A stretch of 64,000 nt of DNA, from contig NC_027866.1 of the NCBI RefSeq assembly GCF_000187245.1, positions 891,767 through 955,766 of the forward strand, written 5' to 3'. Positions 1 to 9,790 of the stretch are shown here, piece by piece. Below the pieces are notes generated by a model. That model was not told where the DNA came from and ran no database searches. It saw nothing but the letters and a program-made list of their open reading frames with translations. Made by a program: the position numbers and the translations under genes. The number at the start of each line of letters is the position of its first letter. The first letter of the stretch is position 1. This DNA comes from Ogataea parapolymorpha DL-1. Taxonomy: Eukaryota > Ascomycota > Pichiomycetes > Pichiales > Pichiaceae.

Positions 1-576
1 ACGGTAGGTGACCGGCTTCTCTCCCTTCTTCGGCGGCACGTACTCCTTTCTGTATTTGGTAAGGAGTGGCAGCTCGTATGCGGCCACTCTGTTGAACTCC
101 AGGTGGTCTCTAAAGTTTTCGACCACTTCCTGGACGTCTGTTGGGTATTCATCGTATTCATCCTCTTCAATCTCATCGGCCATGAAGTTACCTCTGTTGT
201 GATACATCTTCGACTGGTAGTTGAGCTGGTTTCTGAACATATCTCCTTCCTCAGCAGTGTACGCGTGTGCAGCCATCTCTGCCGTATGGATATCTGAGGA
301 GGCAGCAATTAAAGCGGTGAATTCATCTTTGTTACGCCGGTAGTGCTTTCCGAGATTAATCTTTCTCTGCTGGTACAACTCTAGGACTTTTTGGTCTGGC
401 AGACCTTGCCAAAGTTCCGGTCTGTCAAGCAACGAGTTGTCTTCGGGACTCAGCTGGGCTTCCTTCTGTAACTTTTTGATTCTATTATCAATAGCTTCCA
501 GAGCTGATGAGGCGTTCAGCGTCGGCCGCACGCACGAAAAGTGTCTGGCGGAAGGCCTCAGTAGTCGTCCAAACAT
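1..576 (-). CDS. RSM24: Mitochondrial small-subunit ribosomal protein mS35-like (Rsm24), C-terminus missing
   Basis: The reading frame starts at an ATG at 574-576 and runs off the left edge of the window after 192 codons, so the C-terminal part is missing. The first ~20 residues are basic and hydroxylated with no acidic residue (MFGRLLRPSARHFSC), as in a mitochondrial presequence. The middle is hydrophilic and acidic. The last visible residues, YVPPKKGEKPVTYR, look like the entry into the MRP-S28/mS35 domain, which in Rsm24 homologues follows with a YTSYLGE-HPAE type motif beyond the window. If correct, it is a structural protein of the 37S mitochondrial ribosome. It is divergently transcribed from the next gene over a 364-bp spacer. 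The family assignment comes from a short match and is moderate; the gene itself is secure. Confidence 0.55.
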   Translation of the reverse strand, partial: MFGRLLRPSARHFSCVRPTLNASSALEAIDNRIKKLQKEAQLSPEDNSLLDRPELWQGLPDQKVLELYQQRKINLGKHYRRNKDEFTALIAASSDIHTAEMAAHAYTAEEGDMFRNQLNYQSKMYHNRGNFMADEIEEDEYDEYPTDVQEVVENFRDHLEFNRVAAYELPLLTKYRKEYVPPKKGEKPVTYR

Positions 577-940
577 GCTTTGTTAAAAATTTTGTCGAAA
601 CTTTTTACTGGGTCGATCGACCGGAATGGATGATGGTCACGGCTGAGTCTCATTACTCGCAAATCTGCTCCTTGGATAGGTGATTCCAAACACTATGGAG
701 ATGCTGAGATTGAGACGGCCCAAATGGTTCAGCTTGTCCAGTGCTTCCATTTTTAATACCCTCACTCACGTCCCTTACTCTTTTTCTGCGACCATAAAAT
801 TTAAACCTCCTTTTTATATATTTGGTATCCCCTTTTTTTCTGAAGCACTGATATATTGTTGCTGGCTAACACAACTTCGCTCCAATAACGCCCATCTTGC
901 TTGAAAACTTGCTCTGAAGTCACAGCTGTACATTTTTGCC
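577..940. promoter_or_regulatory. Divergent intergenic spacer
   Basis: This 364-bp stretch separates two divergent genes and should carry both promoters. It holds pyrimidine runs and an AT-rich TTTATATATTTGG stretch near 821-833 that could serve as a TATA element for the rightward gene. No conserved coding segment or RNA gene was seen in it. Confidence 0.4.
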
Positions 941-1768
941 ATGTCCTTTCTGAAATCGCTGAAAATCAACGACCCAGAAAAACTCAAGGATCCAGATTTC
1001 GTTTCTTCGCTGAATCAAAAGGAGGTTATTTCCAAGCTGTTACTTGCTGTATTCTCGCTTCAGGGCCAGGTTGATAAGCTGAACGAGAAACTTGAAAAAT
1101 ACGAGAACTTGGATAGACTCTTGAACGGGGAGGATCTGTCAGAACCACCAGTTCCAGACCCTAAAAAGGAAAGTCTTGTTGTCGAAAAAGTGTCCAGAAC
1201 CCCTTCAGACGATAGCATACCTATCGGATTCACACCCCTCTACTCGACGCCGGCTTTATCCGAGTCGGAGATCATGGACAAACCAGCGAAAAGAAATGTT
1301 GTGGTGAAGCCATGGCCAGAAGTATCGCTCAACCAGTTGGCACAAAGGTTCAAGGTTCCTCGAGAACAGCTGATGCTGGCTAACAAGACGCTAAATAAGG
1401 ATAGAAAGGGACATCTGCGCCCACTGAAGCCCAACGTCGAGACTGAAACGCTGTCGCCTAGTGACTCTAAAGAGTCTACTCCTCAACCTACGAAGCTGAC
1501 TAAACCATCAAAAAGGAAATTCGACCAAGCCATTGAATCGCCGAGTTCAAATGAGGCGAACTCTTCCAATAGTTCGGACCCTACAAGCGAAACAACTTCG
1601 ACGACAACGAAAAAGCCACTCAAATACACAATCACCAGCCTTGGACTCTACAAATGTGACGCATGCTTGAACGATGAGATCTACTCAAGTTATCCAGCAT
1701 TGTACGAACATAAAAAGAGCAGCCACCCTGACGAGTTTGCAAGCATCAAGCTGGAAAAGTCAAGCTGA
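941..1768 (+). CDS. Hypothetical protein with a C-terminal C2H2-like zinc finger
   Basis: This is a 275-residue protein of unrecognised family. Residues ~1-65 form a charged helical, possibly coiled-coil segment (LFSLQGQ, then KLNEKLEKYENL). A low-complexity Ser/Pro/acidic stretch follows. Around residues 120-165 lies a more ordered basic patch (PWPEVSLNQLAQRFKVPREQ), then a Ser/Thr-rich linker. The C-terminus reads YKCDACL ... HKKSSHPDEF, with a Cys-x2-Cys pair followed ~20 residues later by His residues. This spacing fits a single C2H2-type finger. The layout suggests a nuclear protein or a subunit of a chromatin or transcription complex, but that is inference. ATG at 941 is the first in frame. 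The 3' end lies 100 bp from the convergent HMO1 stop. Confidence 0.6.
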   Translation: MSFLKSLKINDPEKLKDPDFVSSLNQKEVISKLLLAVFSLQGQVDKLNEKLEKYENLDRLLNGEDLSEPPVPDPKKESLVVEKVSRTPSDDSIPIGFTPLYSTPALSESEIMDKPAKRNVVVKPWPEVSLNQLAQRFKVPREQLMLANKTLNKDRKGHLRPLKPNVETETLSPSDSKESTPQPTKLTKPSKRKFDQAIESPSSNEANSSNSSDPTSETTSTTTKKPLKYTITSLGLYKCDACLNDEIYSSYPALYEHKKSSHPDEFASIKLEKSS

Positions 1769-1868
1769 AGAAATTGATTCTACTCTTACACAGAAAACTA
1801 ATATAACAAAGCGACAAAAACAGGCAGAGAACCGCGATTTATCAGAATTTGGTCACAAGTTCGTCAGT

Positions 1869-2547
1869 CTATTCGCTCATAAGGAGTTGCTGTTGTTGCT
1901 GCTTTTCCTTCTTCTTCTTCTTCTTCTCCTTTTTCTTCTCGTGGTCGCTCTTCTTCAGGCTCGATGGAGTGGGAGCAGTCTCTGGTTTCTTAGGAGCAGT
2001 ATATGCAGCGCCGGTTTCCTTTGCCAGAAGGTACTTCTTGTTTTCCTCCTCATACATGGCTTTCTGCTCTTCATACAGCTCCTTCCATTTGGCTTTCTCG
2101 CTTTCACTGAGCTCCTTCCACCTCCTGGAAGTCTCCTGAGCGATCTCAGGTTGTGATAGGCTGCTTTCGCCCGAGAGCATTCTCTCCTTGACGATAATAT
2201 CTCTCATGGCGTTTGAGTACAAAAAGAACGAAGTTAAAGGCTTCTTTGGAGCATTAGGGTCCTTAGGGGCCCTTTTCTTCTTCTTGTCCTCCTTTTTGTC
2301 GTGGTGTCCCATGTTCGCAAGCATAGGGACCGAGTCGTGCCCCACGATAGGAACCATCAGGTCTTCGAACAACGACCGGTCAGTGTTGTTGTTTTCCAAC
2401 GCGTTGAAGAACAGGAACGTGGCTTTCGACGCATCACTGGCTGCCTTGGACAGCTCCACGAGAGCAGACACAAGCTATTTTGTTAGAAACGCGTTATTTC
2501 ATGCGTGCACCTACCGCATCTTTAGCACTTTTGACCTCGTCAGTCAT
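1869..2547 (-). CDS. HMO1: HMG-box chromatin protein Hmo1 (two exons)
   Basis: The exons are 2515-2547 (ATG at 2545-2547, 11 codons) and 1869-2474, giving 212 residues. Spliced, the N-terminus reads MTDEVKSAKDALVSALVELS, which closely matches the start of S. cerevisiae Hmo1 (KSAKDSLVSSLFELS). A TAG directly upstream of exon 2 in its own frame rules out an unspliced protein with that N-terminus. A degenerate box A is followed by a canonical HMG box at ~residues 75-150 (DPNAPKKPLTSFFLYSN ... WKELSESEKAKWKELY) and a long Lys-rich tail encoded by a TTC/CTT repeat. Hmo1 coats rDNA and ribosomal-protein gene promoters, bends DNA and cooperates with TORC1 signalling. A short QQQQQLL segment ends the protein. 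Nhp10 is the alternative, but the N-terminal match favours Hmo1. Confidence 0.85.
2475..2514 (-). other. HMO1: Predicted 40-nt intron of HMO1
   Basis: On the minus strand the intron runs from GTAGGT at 2514-2509 to AATAG ending at 2475. A CTAAC branch-point-like pentamer lies about 7 nt before the 3' AG. Splicing joins GCG (Ala11) to CTT (Leu12) and restores the conserved Hmo1 N-terminus. Without splicing the exon-2 frame is closed by TAG and has no nearby ATG. Confidence 0.75.
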
Positions 2548-2674
2548 TTTTCGGTTATCGTGGTGGAAATAAAAAGAGCGGCGGAAAATCTGCTGCAGCA
2601 GGCTGCCCCCCTCTGGCCGGCCGTAAATTCGCGCACACCAGGGACCAAACACGCTAAAAAAAAATATTGTAGGT

Positions 2675-2706
2675 TATAAATAAATAAATAATATAAATAA
2701 ATAAAG
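2675..2706. repeat. TAAA microsatellite
   Basis: This is a run of ~7 imperfect TAAA/TAAT units in the 5' region of ERF2. It is purely AT and may form part of the nucleosome-poor promoter between HMO1 and ERF2. Confidence 0.8.
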
Positions 2707-2723
2707 ACAATTTACGCCACCAG

Positions 2724-2753
2724 ATGAACGGCGATGACCTTCAGCAAAAGTAA
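2724..2753 (+). other. Upstream ORF overlapping the ERF2 start
   Basis: An ATG at 2724 opens a nine-codon frame ending in TAA at 2751-2753. It overlaps the assigned ERF2 ATG (2734) in a different frame. If transcription begins upstream, ribosomes would meet this ATG first, so it could dampen translation. Its A-rich/CAG context (ccagATGaac) is not obviously weaker than that of the main start. Confidence 0.4.
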
Positions 2754-3753
2754 AATTTGGGAGGCTGCTGAGCTCAAGCCAGTCGGGTCTCGGCTGAAAA
2801 GAGCGCTGTTTTCCAATTGGTGTGTCACCTGGACATCGCCGGAGGATCCAGTCTACAATTACCAAGCCTATACTGAATCTCAATATTTTCTCTTTGGAGG
2901 CAGATTGCGCGGTCTGAGACTTGTTGACTTAAATGAATATGTCTCATTCATTACCACCATAGTACTTCACATTGTATCCTTGCCGCTGTATATTATCTTT
3001 GAGGCGAGATACACATGGACTCATATTTCACCCGCTATCATTTTTATTTTCTGCTACCTTTGGTGCCTGTCAGCCTCGTGTCTTATTCGGGCAGCCTTTC
3101 ACGACCCAGGATTACTTCCGCGGAATGTTCATCTGGTGGATAACGTTGTCCGCAATGGGCTGCCCACCGAGTACATTAACAATCAACTTGTGGATGGACC
3201 AAAATCAAAGGTGGAGCTAAAATACTGTACAACATGCTACATTTGGAGACCTGTACGTTCGTCGCATTGTTCCATGTGTAATGCTTGCGTCCTGAATATG
3301 GACCACCACTGTCCTTTTCTGGCCAATTGCATAGGACAGAGGAATTACTGGCATTTTCTATGCTTCCTAACATTTACTGTGCTGCTCTGTGCATTTGTAT
3401 GCGCACAGACAGCTTATAGAATCTCACGGCAGAATATAGCTGACACCCCAATGAGCCTCTTTTTACTCATATACGCCGGGCTGTGCATTCTGTTTCCCGC
3501 ATCACTGTTATTTACCCATTTGTGCTTTGGTTTGACAGGCATTACCACCAGAGAGTTTTTTGCGACAGACAAAGTAGACGGTCATTTCTTCTTGAAAGAT
3601 GTGTGTCTGAATCCGTTCAATTCGGGAAATTTGATTGCAAATTGGCTGCGCCAGTGGCTACGGCCTCGCGGCTTAAGTACGCTTCCGTTGCGTCAGCATT
3701 TTACCGAGACGGATACCAGATTCCAGGAGTACGTTATCGGCTCGCTGACGTAA
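2734..3753 (+). CDS. ERF2: DHHC palmitoyltransferase, Erf2-like
   Basis: This 339-residue polytopic membrane protein should transfer palmitate from palmitoyl-CoA to cysteines, as Erf2 does on Ras together with Erf4 at the ER. Order of elements: an N-terminal region ending in FGGRLRGLR (the GGRL motif typical of Erf2), two membrane spans (~75-125), the cysteine-rich domain (KYCTTCYIWRPVRSSHCS ... NACVLNMDHHCPFLANCIGQRNYWHF, ~165-215) with an intact DHHC, then two more membrane spans (~210-275) and a cytosolic tail. Length and topology match Erf2/Pfa-type enzymes. The start at 2734 is the first in-frame ATG. Another DHHC paralogue is possible, but the GGRL element points to Erf2. Confidence 0.85.
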   Translation: MTFSKSKIWEAAELKPVGSRLKRALFSNWCVTWTSPEDPVYNYQAYTESQYFLFGGRLRGLRLVDLNEYVSFITTIVLHIVSLPLYIIFEARYTWTHISPAIIFIFCYLWCLSASCLIRAAFHDPGLLPRNVHLVDNVVRNGLPTEYINNQLVDGPKSKVELKYCTTCYIWRPVRSSHCSMCNACVLNMDHHCPFLANCIGQRNYWHFLCFLTFTVLLCAFVCAQTAYRISRQNIADTPMSLFLLIYAGLCILFPASLLFTHLCFGLTGITTREFFATDKVDGHFFLKDVCLNPFNSGNLIANWLRQWLRPRGLSTLPLRQHFTETDTRFQEYVIGSLT

Positions 3754-3897
3754 GCAGAGAATCCGAGAGTAAAAAATGACACTACCGATACACCGATACG
3801 GCTTTTCTTTTTTTAGACCGTTCCGGTTTTCACCGCCACCAAAAATTTTTATTTCAAAAGAGGTATTTAACTCGCTCGCCAGTCTCTTGATATCGTC

Positions 3898-4542
3898 ATG
3901 AAGGTGTTCAATTCGACGCAATTTTACAACTACTCGTGGGATTATGTAAGCGCTGCCAACTGGTGCAAGTACCCAAACGAGCTGAGTACTCATGTCGTGG
4001 GCGTTGATGTTCTTCGTCGGGAATTTGATCCGGACAAGGGCACTTTGACCACAGAACGCCTTATCACATGCAAACAACCTATTCCACGCTGGCTGATGTT
4101 TCTTGTTGGCGGACAAGACAAGTCGTATGTGAGGGAGGTGTCGGTGATTGACCGGAACCAGCGGACCCTGACCATGCGGTCTTGCAACCTAACCATGTGC
4201 AAGCTTTTGAGAGTCTACGAGACGGTGGTTTACAGGCCAGACCCTGTGTCTCCGGTCACGCGTACGCGGTTTGACCAGGTGGCCGAGATCACTGCCTTTG
4301 CCTCTTTGCGCCAGCTTTGTGACAAGTTGGAGGACTGGTCGGTTGAGCGGTTTGGCCAGAACGCGCGCAAAGGAAAGCTTGGATTTGATTCAGTCTTGAA
4401 AAATTTGGAGGAACAGTGGCACGGACTTGCCGATAAAACGCAGATTTTACTTGATGAGGTTAACGAAAAAACAAACGATGTCATGTCAGGAGTCAACGAG
4501 AAAACCGGGGCTTTGGCGAAAGTATTCGGATACAGAAATTAG
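3898..4542 (+). CDS. UPS2: PRELI/MSF1 lipid-transfer protein Ups2
   Basis: This 214-residue protein of the PRELI/MSF1 family aligns over nearly its whole length with yeast Ups2: MKVFNSTQFYNYSWDYVSAA at the N-terminus, then CKYPNELSTHVVGVDVLRRE, VREVSVIDRNQRTLTMRS and CNLTMCKLLRVYETV. Ups2, with Mdm35, moves phosphatidylserine across the mitochondrial intermembrane space for conversion to phosphatidylethanolamine. The Ups2-specific phrases separate it from Ups1 and Ups3. The last ~50 residues form a charged helical tail, as in the yeast protein. There is no presequence, in line with Mdm35-dependent import. The AT-rich 5' region contains GGTATTTAA about 35 bp before the ATG. Confidence 0.93.
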   Translation: MKVFNSTQFYNYSWDYVSAANWCKYPNELSTHVVGVDVLRREFDPDKGTLTTERLITCKQPIPRWLMFLVGGQDKSYVREVSVIDRNQRTLTMRSCNLTMCKLLRVYETVVYRPDPVSPVTRTRFDQVAEITAFASLRQLCDKLEDWSVERFGQNARKGKLGFDSVLKNLEEQWHGLADKTQILLDEVNEKTNDVMSGVNEKTGALAKVFGYRN

Positions 4543-4584
4543 AATTGATAGAGCGCATGCATAGCATATAAACGATTCGAATTA

Positions 4585-5484
4585 TTATAACGTAGTGATT
4601 TTAGCTTTTCTTAATTGTCTCATGTCGGGTGGTTTCTCTATGCCGAGCTCGTTTCTAAGTTGGTCCACATCGCGGTCCAAAATCTTTTCCCAATAGACGT
4701 TGATGAGAGGTTTACAGGTGAAACTGTTTTTCAGGGCCCAGGGGTAGTATATGTTGAACAGGCGGCTTCGCTGGGCTCTTTTGATTGGAATTGGGGCAAA
4801 AAGAGCACCCAATCCTGCAAACGGGATCTTGAGGTTGAGGAATTCAAATAATTTCAATGCAATCTCTCCTTCTCTGACAATAGGCAGTCCTGTAATTGCA
4901 TGGTAGAAATCGTGGCATTGGCGGTACCTCTGGAAAATGAATGCTAGTTCCTCGTCATCGATAAATCGGACAGGTTCTCTGGTGTCTGGGGACACCCCTT
5001 CCTTCTCAAGCCAGTCAACATAGGCTCTTGCCAGTGTATTATCCGGATACTGCTTGAGCTTGGCCAGATTCAAGGACTCGGAGGTTATGTAGGGGCGTTC
5101 TTTGAGAATTTGACGGCCAACTGGATCGTTCAGCATTTGCACTTTGAGCTGCTTGAGAAAGTATGGGAATGCAGTAGACTCTCCAAGAGCAACAATGAAT
5201 TCGTTTCTCTCGGGGTGAAAAAAGGCGCCAATTGCAGATCCAGCAAATAGCAGAGCTTTTTCAAACCCGTACAATGGCACATGCTGTGGATAATTGGGCT
5301 CAGGCCGGACAAACAGTGGGGCCTTCTTCCTGGCCAATAGTTCGTCATGGTTTGGACCTCGGTGGATTTCGCCGCGCTCCAGCTGATCCGCTAGAGACGT
5401 GCTCTTGTAAAGCTGAGATGCGGCCGTGAACGCCAGTGTGAAGAACTGGCGCGAAGGCGCCACCTGGGGTTTAACTAGTGGCAT
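4585..5484 (-). CDS. COQ4: Coenzyme Q biosynthesis protein Coq4
   Basis: This 299-residue matrix-side mitochondrial protein scaffolds the CoQ synthome on the inner membrane, and Coq4 is now linked to C1 decarboxylation/hydroxylation of the quinone ring. The N-terminus is basic and lacks acids until ~residue 33, as in a presequence. Family signatures are HPERNEFIVALGESTAF, GRQILKERP, PVRFIDDEELAFIFQRYRQ and the zinc-binding HDFYHAITG ... EGE (HDxxH-x(n)-E) motif, which is intact. The length is normal for the family. It is convergent with UPS2 (43 bp between stops) and divergently placed from nothing: PLP1 upstream runs in the same direction. Confidence 0.93.
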   Translation of the reverse strand: MPLVKPQVAPSRQFFTLAFTAASQLYKSTSLADQLERGEIHRGPNHDELLARKKAPLFVRPEPNYPQHVPLYGFEKALLFAGSAIGAFFHPERNEFIVALGESTAFPYFLKQLKVQMLNDPVGRQILKERPYITSESLNLAKLKQYPDNTLARAYVDWLEKEGVSPDTREPVRFIDDEELAFIFQRYRQCHDFYHAITGLPIVREGEIALKLFEFLNLKIPFAGLGALFAPIPIKRAQRSRLFNIYYPWALKNSFTCKPLINVYWEKILDRDVDQLRNELGIEKPPDMRQLRKAKITTL

Positions 5485-5577
5485 GATAAAATCTTGAAAA
5501 TAATTTATGCAAAAAGGGATTGGTATATTTTATAGAAATATAATGCCTTGGGTTTCACGTTTTTCGTTCCCTGCTCC

Positions 5578-6081
5578 TCAATGCTTCATGTCCAGGACTC
5601 TTGGCTTGATAACGTGGCACTTGAGAAAATACTTTTCCAGCCTCTGGGTTGTGAAAGTGCCGATATCTGTTCCATCGATGAGACTTTCGAGTCCTACCAC
5701 TCTTTGGATTTCCTTGCCGTCACGATATATCACAATGCATGGCAGAACTTTGATTTGCAACTTAACAGCGAGAAACGGTGCTTCTGTGGCTTTTATCTTG
5801 TAGAACTGTGTATCGTAGTATCTGGAAGCTATCTCTCTAAGAGCGCTGTCCACTATCTGGCATGTCTGGAATTCTGGATTATGAAATAGTATTACCACGG
5901 TCTGGGTGGAGACCGTTTTGCGCATCAGCTCTCCCTCGTCATGAACCTCTTGGTACGCGTCCTCGCCGCGCTTTGCGTGCTCTATCTCCCTTGCCAGTTC
6001 CTCCATCCGCTGCTCGCGGTAACGGCCTAAATAGTCGTCCATTTCTTCTTCCAGCTCTCTGAGTGACTCTGAGTCTGACAT
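5578..6081 (-). CDS. PLP1: Phosducin-like protein Plp1 (TXNDC9 type)
   Basis: This 167-residue protein has an N-terminal acidic helix (LRELEEEMDDYLGRYREQRM) and a thioredoxin-like fold lacking the catalytic CxxC. The phrases VVILFHNPEFQTCQIVD, YKIKATEAPFLAVKLQIKVLP and FTTQRLEKYFL match the TXNDC9/Plp1 group. These proteins assist the CCT chaperonin in folding beta-tubulin and act in G-beta signalling. The length is slightly short relative to Plp1. The start ATG (6079-6081) is 83 bp from the divergent neighbour's start, so the two share a very short promoter. Confidence 0.85.
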   Translation of the reverse strand: MSDSESLRELEEEMDDYLGRYREQRMEELAREIEHAKRGEDAYQEVHDEGELMRKTVSTQTVVILFHNPEFQTCQIVDSALREIASRYYDTQFYKIKATEAPFLAVKLQIKVLPCIVIYRDGKEIQRVVGLESLIDGTDIGTFTTQRLEKYFLKCHVIKPRVLDMKH

Positions 6082-6164
6082 GGTGGTAAAAGATTGTTTT
6101 ATTTTTTACTGACGCAGCCTGCCTATTTATTTATCTACAATTATTATTTTTGAATAATTCCACA

Positions 6165-7442
6165 ATGTCTTCTCGGCTAAAATATAGGCGACGGCGAAAT
6201 GATAAGGACGACACTAAGCCATTGTGCGATCAGCCGCAGCGTGACTCTCCCGAATATTTGCAAAAACTCATAGCCGAATTGTATGGAGTGCAGCAGGAGT
6301 CGCTTCCTGCCTTCACGTCGTCTTCTACAGTAGACAACGAGCTTCACGCGTTGGTGGGGCTCTTCCTACGCCAGTTTGTGCTCGGGTGGTACAAGAATGT
6401 TGCGTTTGATGAGAACGGGGAGTTCCTAAATGAAATAGTTGCACTGATCGCTCATTTGACTAGAGATCTCCAGCAGAGGTGTTTAAGAATTGACTGGAGC
6501 CAATTGTTGCTAGACGACCTATTCGTGGTACTCGGTAAACACATGGAAGCACTGAGAGAAGCCAAGACACGAGTAGGAACAAAATTTAGCATCCAGGACG
6601 AAAACGAGTTGATTGCCAACTATCTATCTCTGAACGGTCACTTTGCTATCCAATTAGACACCCCTGAGCGCGAGCGGCAATATATGCAAGTCTTGGTCAA
6701 AAAGCTGATGAAAATGATGCTACCGAACGAGGAGGCAGAGTCCAACTTGAGCCGAATGTTTGCAGAAACTATTTTCGGAGACCTCATTCTGCGAAACGTT
6801 GTGGAGAACCTCACAGACAACTTCATGCTCTGGAACATGATCAAGGCCGTCAGCGAAGCTTCAAGCAGGCGTCCGAAGACGAAGAGGCCCTTTTTCGAGC
6901 AATTATCTGCCGGAAGCCGTCAGGTGGGCCATATAGTAGCATATTGCACCTCTGTCTTCTCCTCCAAGCCGGCTCCCCAAACCTTGGTAACGCAATACGC
7001 TGTGTTCCCATTCATAAACAGATTGGTCCATTTCAGCAACAGATATCCACTAGCACATGTGGTTGTCACGACGACAGCGGCATTGCTCCAGAAATCCAAA
7101 AAATTCAATCACCTATGCAGTAACGTTCTTAATAACTTGATTTACAACAGATTGCTCACTAGCGAGACGATATCCAGTGCAGTACGGGCTTTGCGCCATA
7201 TTATGTTCCCAACGGATGAGTACTTCAACACAACGCCTAGATACGTGCCCCAAACCACACAAGAACTCGAAGAAATCAAGCTGAATGCCAAAATTGCCAT
7301 GGACAAGGTGTTCTTCCATCCTTACCTCGATACAGAGTCCTTTCTAGGCTCCTTTGAACACAAGACCATCAACAAGTCCTTAATGTGGAACATACTCGAT
7401 TTGCTGCTCATAAATGTTTTTCCAGAACTGAAGGAAATGTGA
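6165..7442 (+). CDS. PXA-domain protein
   Basis: The start is set at the first ATG (6165), giving 425 residues; an earlier in-frame codon at 6150 is TTG and is rejected. After a basic N-terminus (RLKYRRRRNDK), residues ~30-220 read as a PXA domain, the helical module of sorting-nexin-like proteins: ALVGLFLRQFVLGWYKNV, LTRDLQQRCLRIDW, FAETIFGDLILRNVVENL. No PX, RGS or nexin-C domain follows. Instead there is a ~180-residue helical region. Short PXA-only proteins in yeasts (for example Nvj3) bind Mdm1 at nucleus-vacuole contact sites, so an organelle-contact role is possible but inferred. It converges on the next gene with 6 bp between stops. Confidence 0.75.
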   Translation: MSSRLKYRRRRNDKDDTKPLCDQPQRDSPEYLQKLIAELYGVQQESLPAFTSSSTVDNELHALVGLFLRQFVLGWYKNVAFDENGEFLNEIVALIAHLTRDLQQRCLRIDWSQLLLDDLFVVLGKHMEALREAKTRVGTKFSIQDENELIANYLSLNGHFAIQLDTPERERQYMQVLVKKLMKMMLPNEEAESNLSRMFAETIFGDLILRNVVENLTDNFMLWNMIKAVSEASSRRPKTKRPFFEQLSAGSRQVGHIVAYCTSVFSSKPAPQTLVTQYAVFPFINRLVHFSNRYPLAHVVVTTTAALLQKSKKFNHLCSNVLNNLIYNRLLTSETISSAVRALRHIMFPTDEYFNTTPRYVPQTTQELEEIKLNAKIAMDKVFFHPYLDTESFLGSFEHKTINKSLMWNILDLLLINVFPELKEM

Positions 7443-7448
7443 TGCGTA

Positions 7449-8555
<1,107 letters not shown>

Positions 8556-8674
8556 AGCTGTTGCGTGGAGGGGTTGATTGTCTATATAGCAGGCTAATTG
8601 ATTACCATCCGGTGTTAAATAATTTCACCCTTACGTAATAACATTTTCTCCCCAGAATCAGATAAGTGGTTAAG

Positions 8675-9790
8675 ATGGGACAACAAATTTCGCGGAGTAA
8701 TAGCTCTCCGTGCCGCGATTCGGACGCGCAGACCACACGGTCCAGTGCGTCCCAAAAGTCTGGTTTCTTGCATTCTACAGCTGTTTCGTCCCCACGCAAA
8801 TGGCGCAAATTCACAGGGTTGCTGAGACGAAGGCGGGCCCCTGAAACACTATCGGAACCGACCCGAATGGTGAGTAGAAGTCTTCTGTCGCCGGCCCAGT
8901 CGTCTGTGGACGCGCTGCGCAGCGTTTCGTCCAACATCAACGCGTCTAGCGGGTCTGTGGCGGAGTCTCCTGACGAGCCAGAACAAAACGAGTTACTCAC
9001 GTCTCAATTTAGATCATTGTCGAGTTTGCTCGAAACAGTCACCATGAGCACCCTCAGACGTCTTATAAACGTCAACGTTGACTACGTGGGCGAAAGAATA
9101 TATCCGGAGGACAATTTGGACGGAAGCATGGACACCGACTTTGCCAGCTTCGTTCGTAGCCTGACCACCGAAGACCTTTTGCAGCATGCTCTGGGAAACC
9201 AGATGGAGCTCGGCCGCACATTGAGTTTCTTCAGAGCGTTCAGATTCGACAACAGCTCCCATCTGGGCTACAACTCGTCTTTGCACGAATTTGAACGTCT
9301 GGTGCCTGTTCTGATAGTCGGGGTGGTAGGCCTCAATGTTCCTCAAGCGCAATCGGAGCACTATCGATCGTGGGTGATCATTGTGATGGCACACCATTAC
9401 TCGGCCTCAGACCCGGTTCTCAGCTCCATGGCCATATTTATAGGACTTCTGGCCAGCTATGTGGCCAGCACCAGCAACATGACACTGGCCCAGCACGATG
9501 ACAATTCCGACACGCGGATTAGCACTTTCAGAGACTCGCTTTATCGGATATTCCGCGGAAACAAGCTCTCGCAGTCCGTTCTGGACGATCACACAGAGTC
9601 CGTCTTCGACATCCAAACTACGCTCGACAGGTGTCCGATATGTCTGGTCGACTACGAAATGGGCGAGCAGGGCCGCCGTTTACAGTGCGCGCACGAGTTC
9701 CACAAAGACTGTGTTGACCAGTGGCTACTTACAGACAACAGCTGTCCGATCTGCCGTCGGCGTGCGATTGATACCGAGATGGAATTCTAA
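8675..9790 (+). CDS. RING-H2 E3 ubiquitin ligase candidate with N-myristoylation signal
   Basis: The first ATG in frame is 8675, giving 371 residues. The N-terminus MGQQISRS fits the MGxxxS N-myristoylation consensus, so the protein may sit on a membrane surface. Residues ~10-110 are Ser/Arg-rich and disordered. The centre (~120-290) is an unrecognised conserved-looking helical region ([34 protein letters not shown]). The C-terminus is a RING-H2 finger, [27 protein letters not shown] ... SCPIC, spacing C-x2-C-x14-C-x-H-x2-H-x2-C-x10-C-x2-C. It should bind an E2 and ubiquitinate an unknown substrate. Its TAA overlaps the stop of the convergent subtilase by 3-4 bases. Confidence 0.8.
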   Translation: MGQQISRSNSSPCRDSDAQTTRSSASQKSGFLHSTAVSSPRKWRKFTGLLRRRRAPETLSEPTRMVSRSLLSPAQSSVDALRSVSSNINASSGSVAESPDEPEQNELLTSQFRSLSSLLETVTMSTLRRLINVNVDYVGERIYPEDNLDGSMDTDFASFVRSLTTEDLLQHALGNQMELGRTLSFFRAFRFDNSSHLGYNSSLHEFERLVPVLIVGVVGLNVPQAQSEHYRSWVIIVMAHHYSASDPVLSSMAIFIGLLASYVASTSNMTLAQHDDNSDTRISTFRDSLYRIFRGNKLSQSVLDDHTESVFDIQTTLDRCPICLVDYEMGEQGRRLQCAHEFHKDCVDQWLLTDNSCPICRRRAIDTEMEF

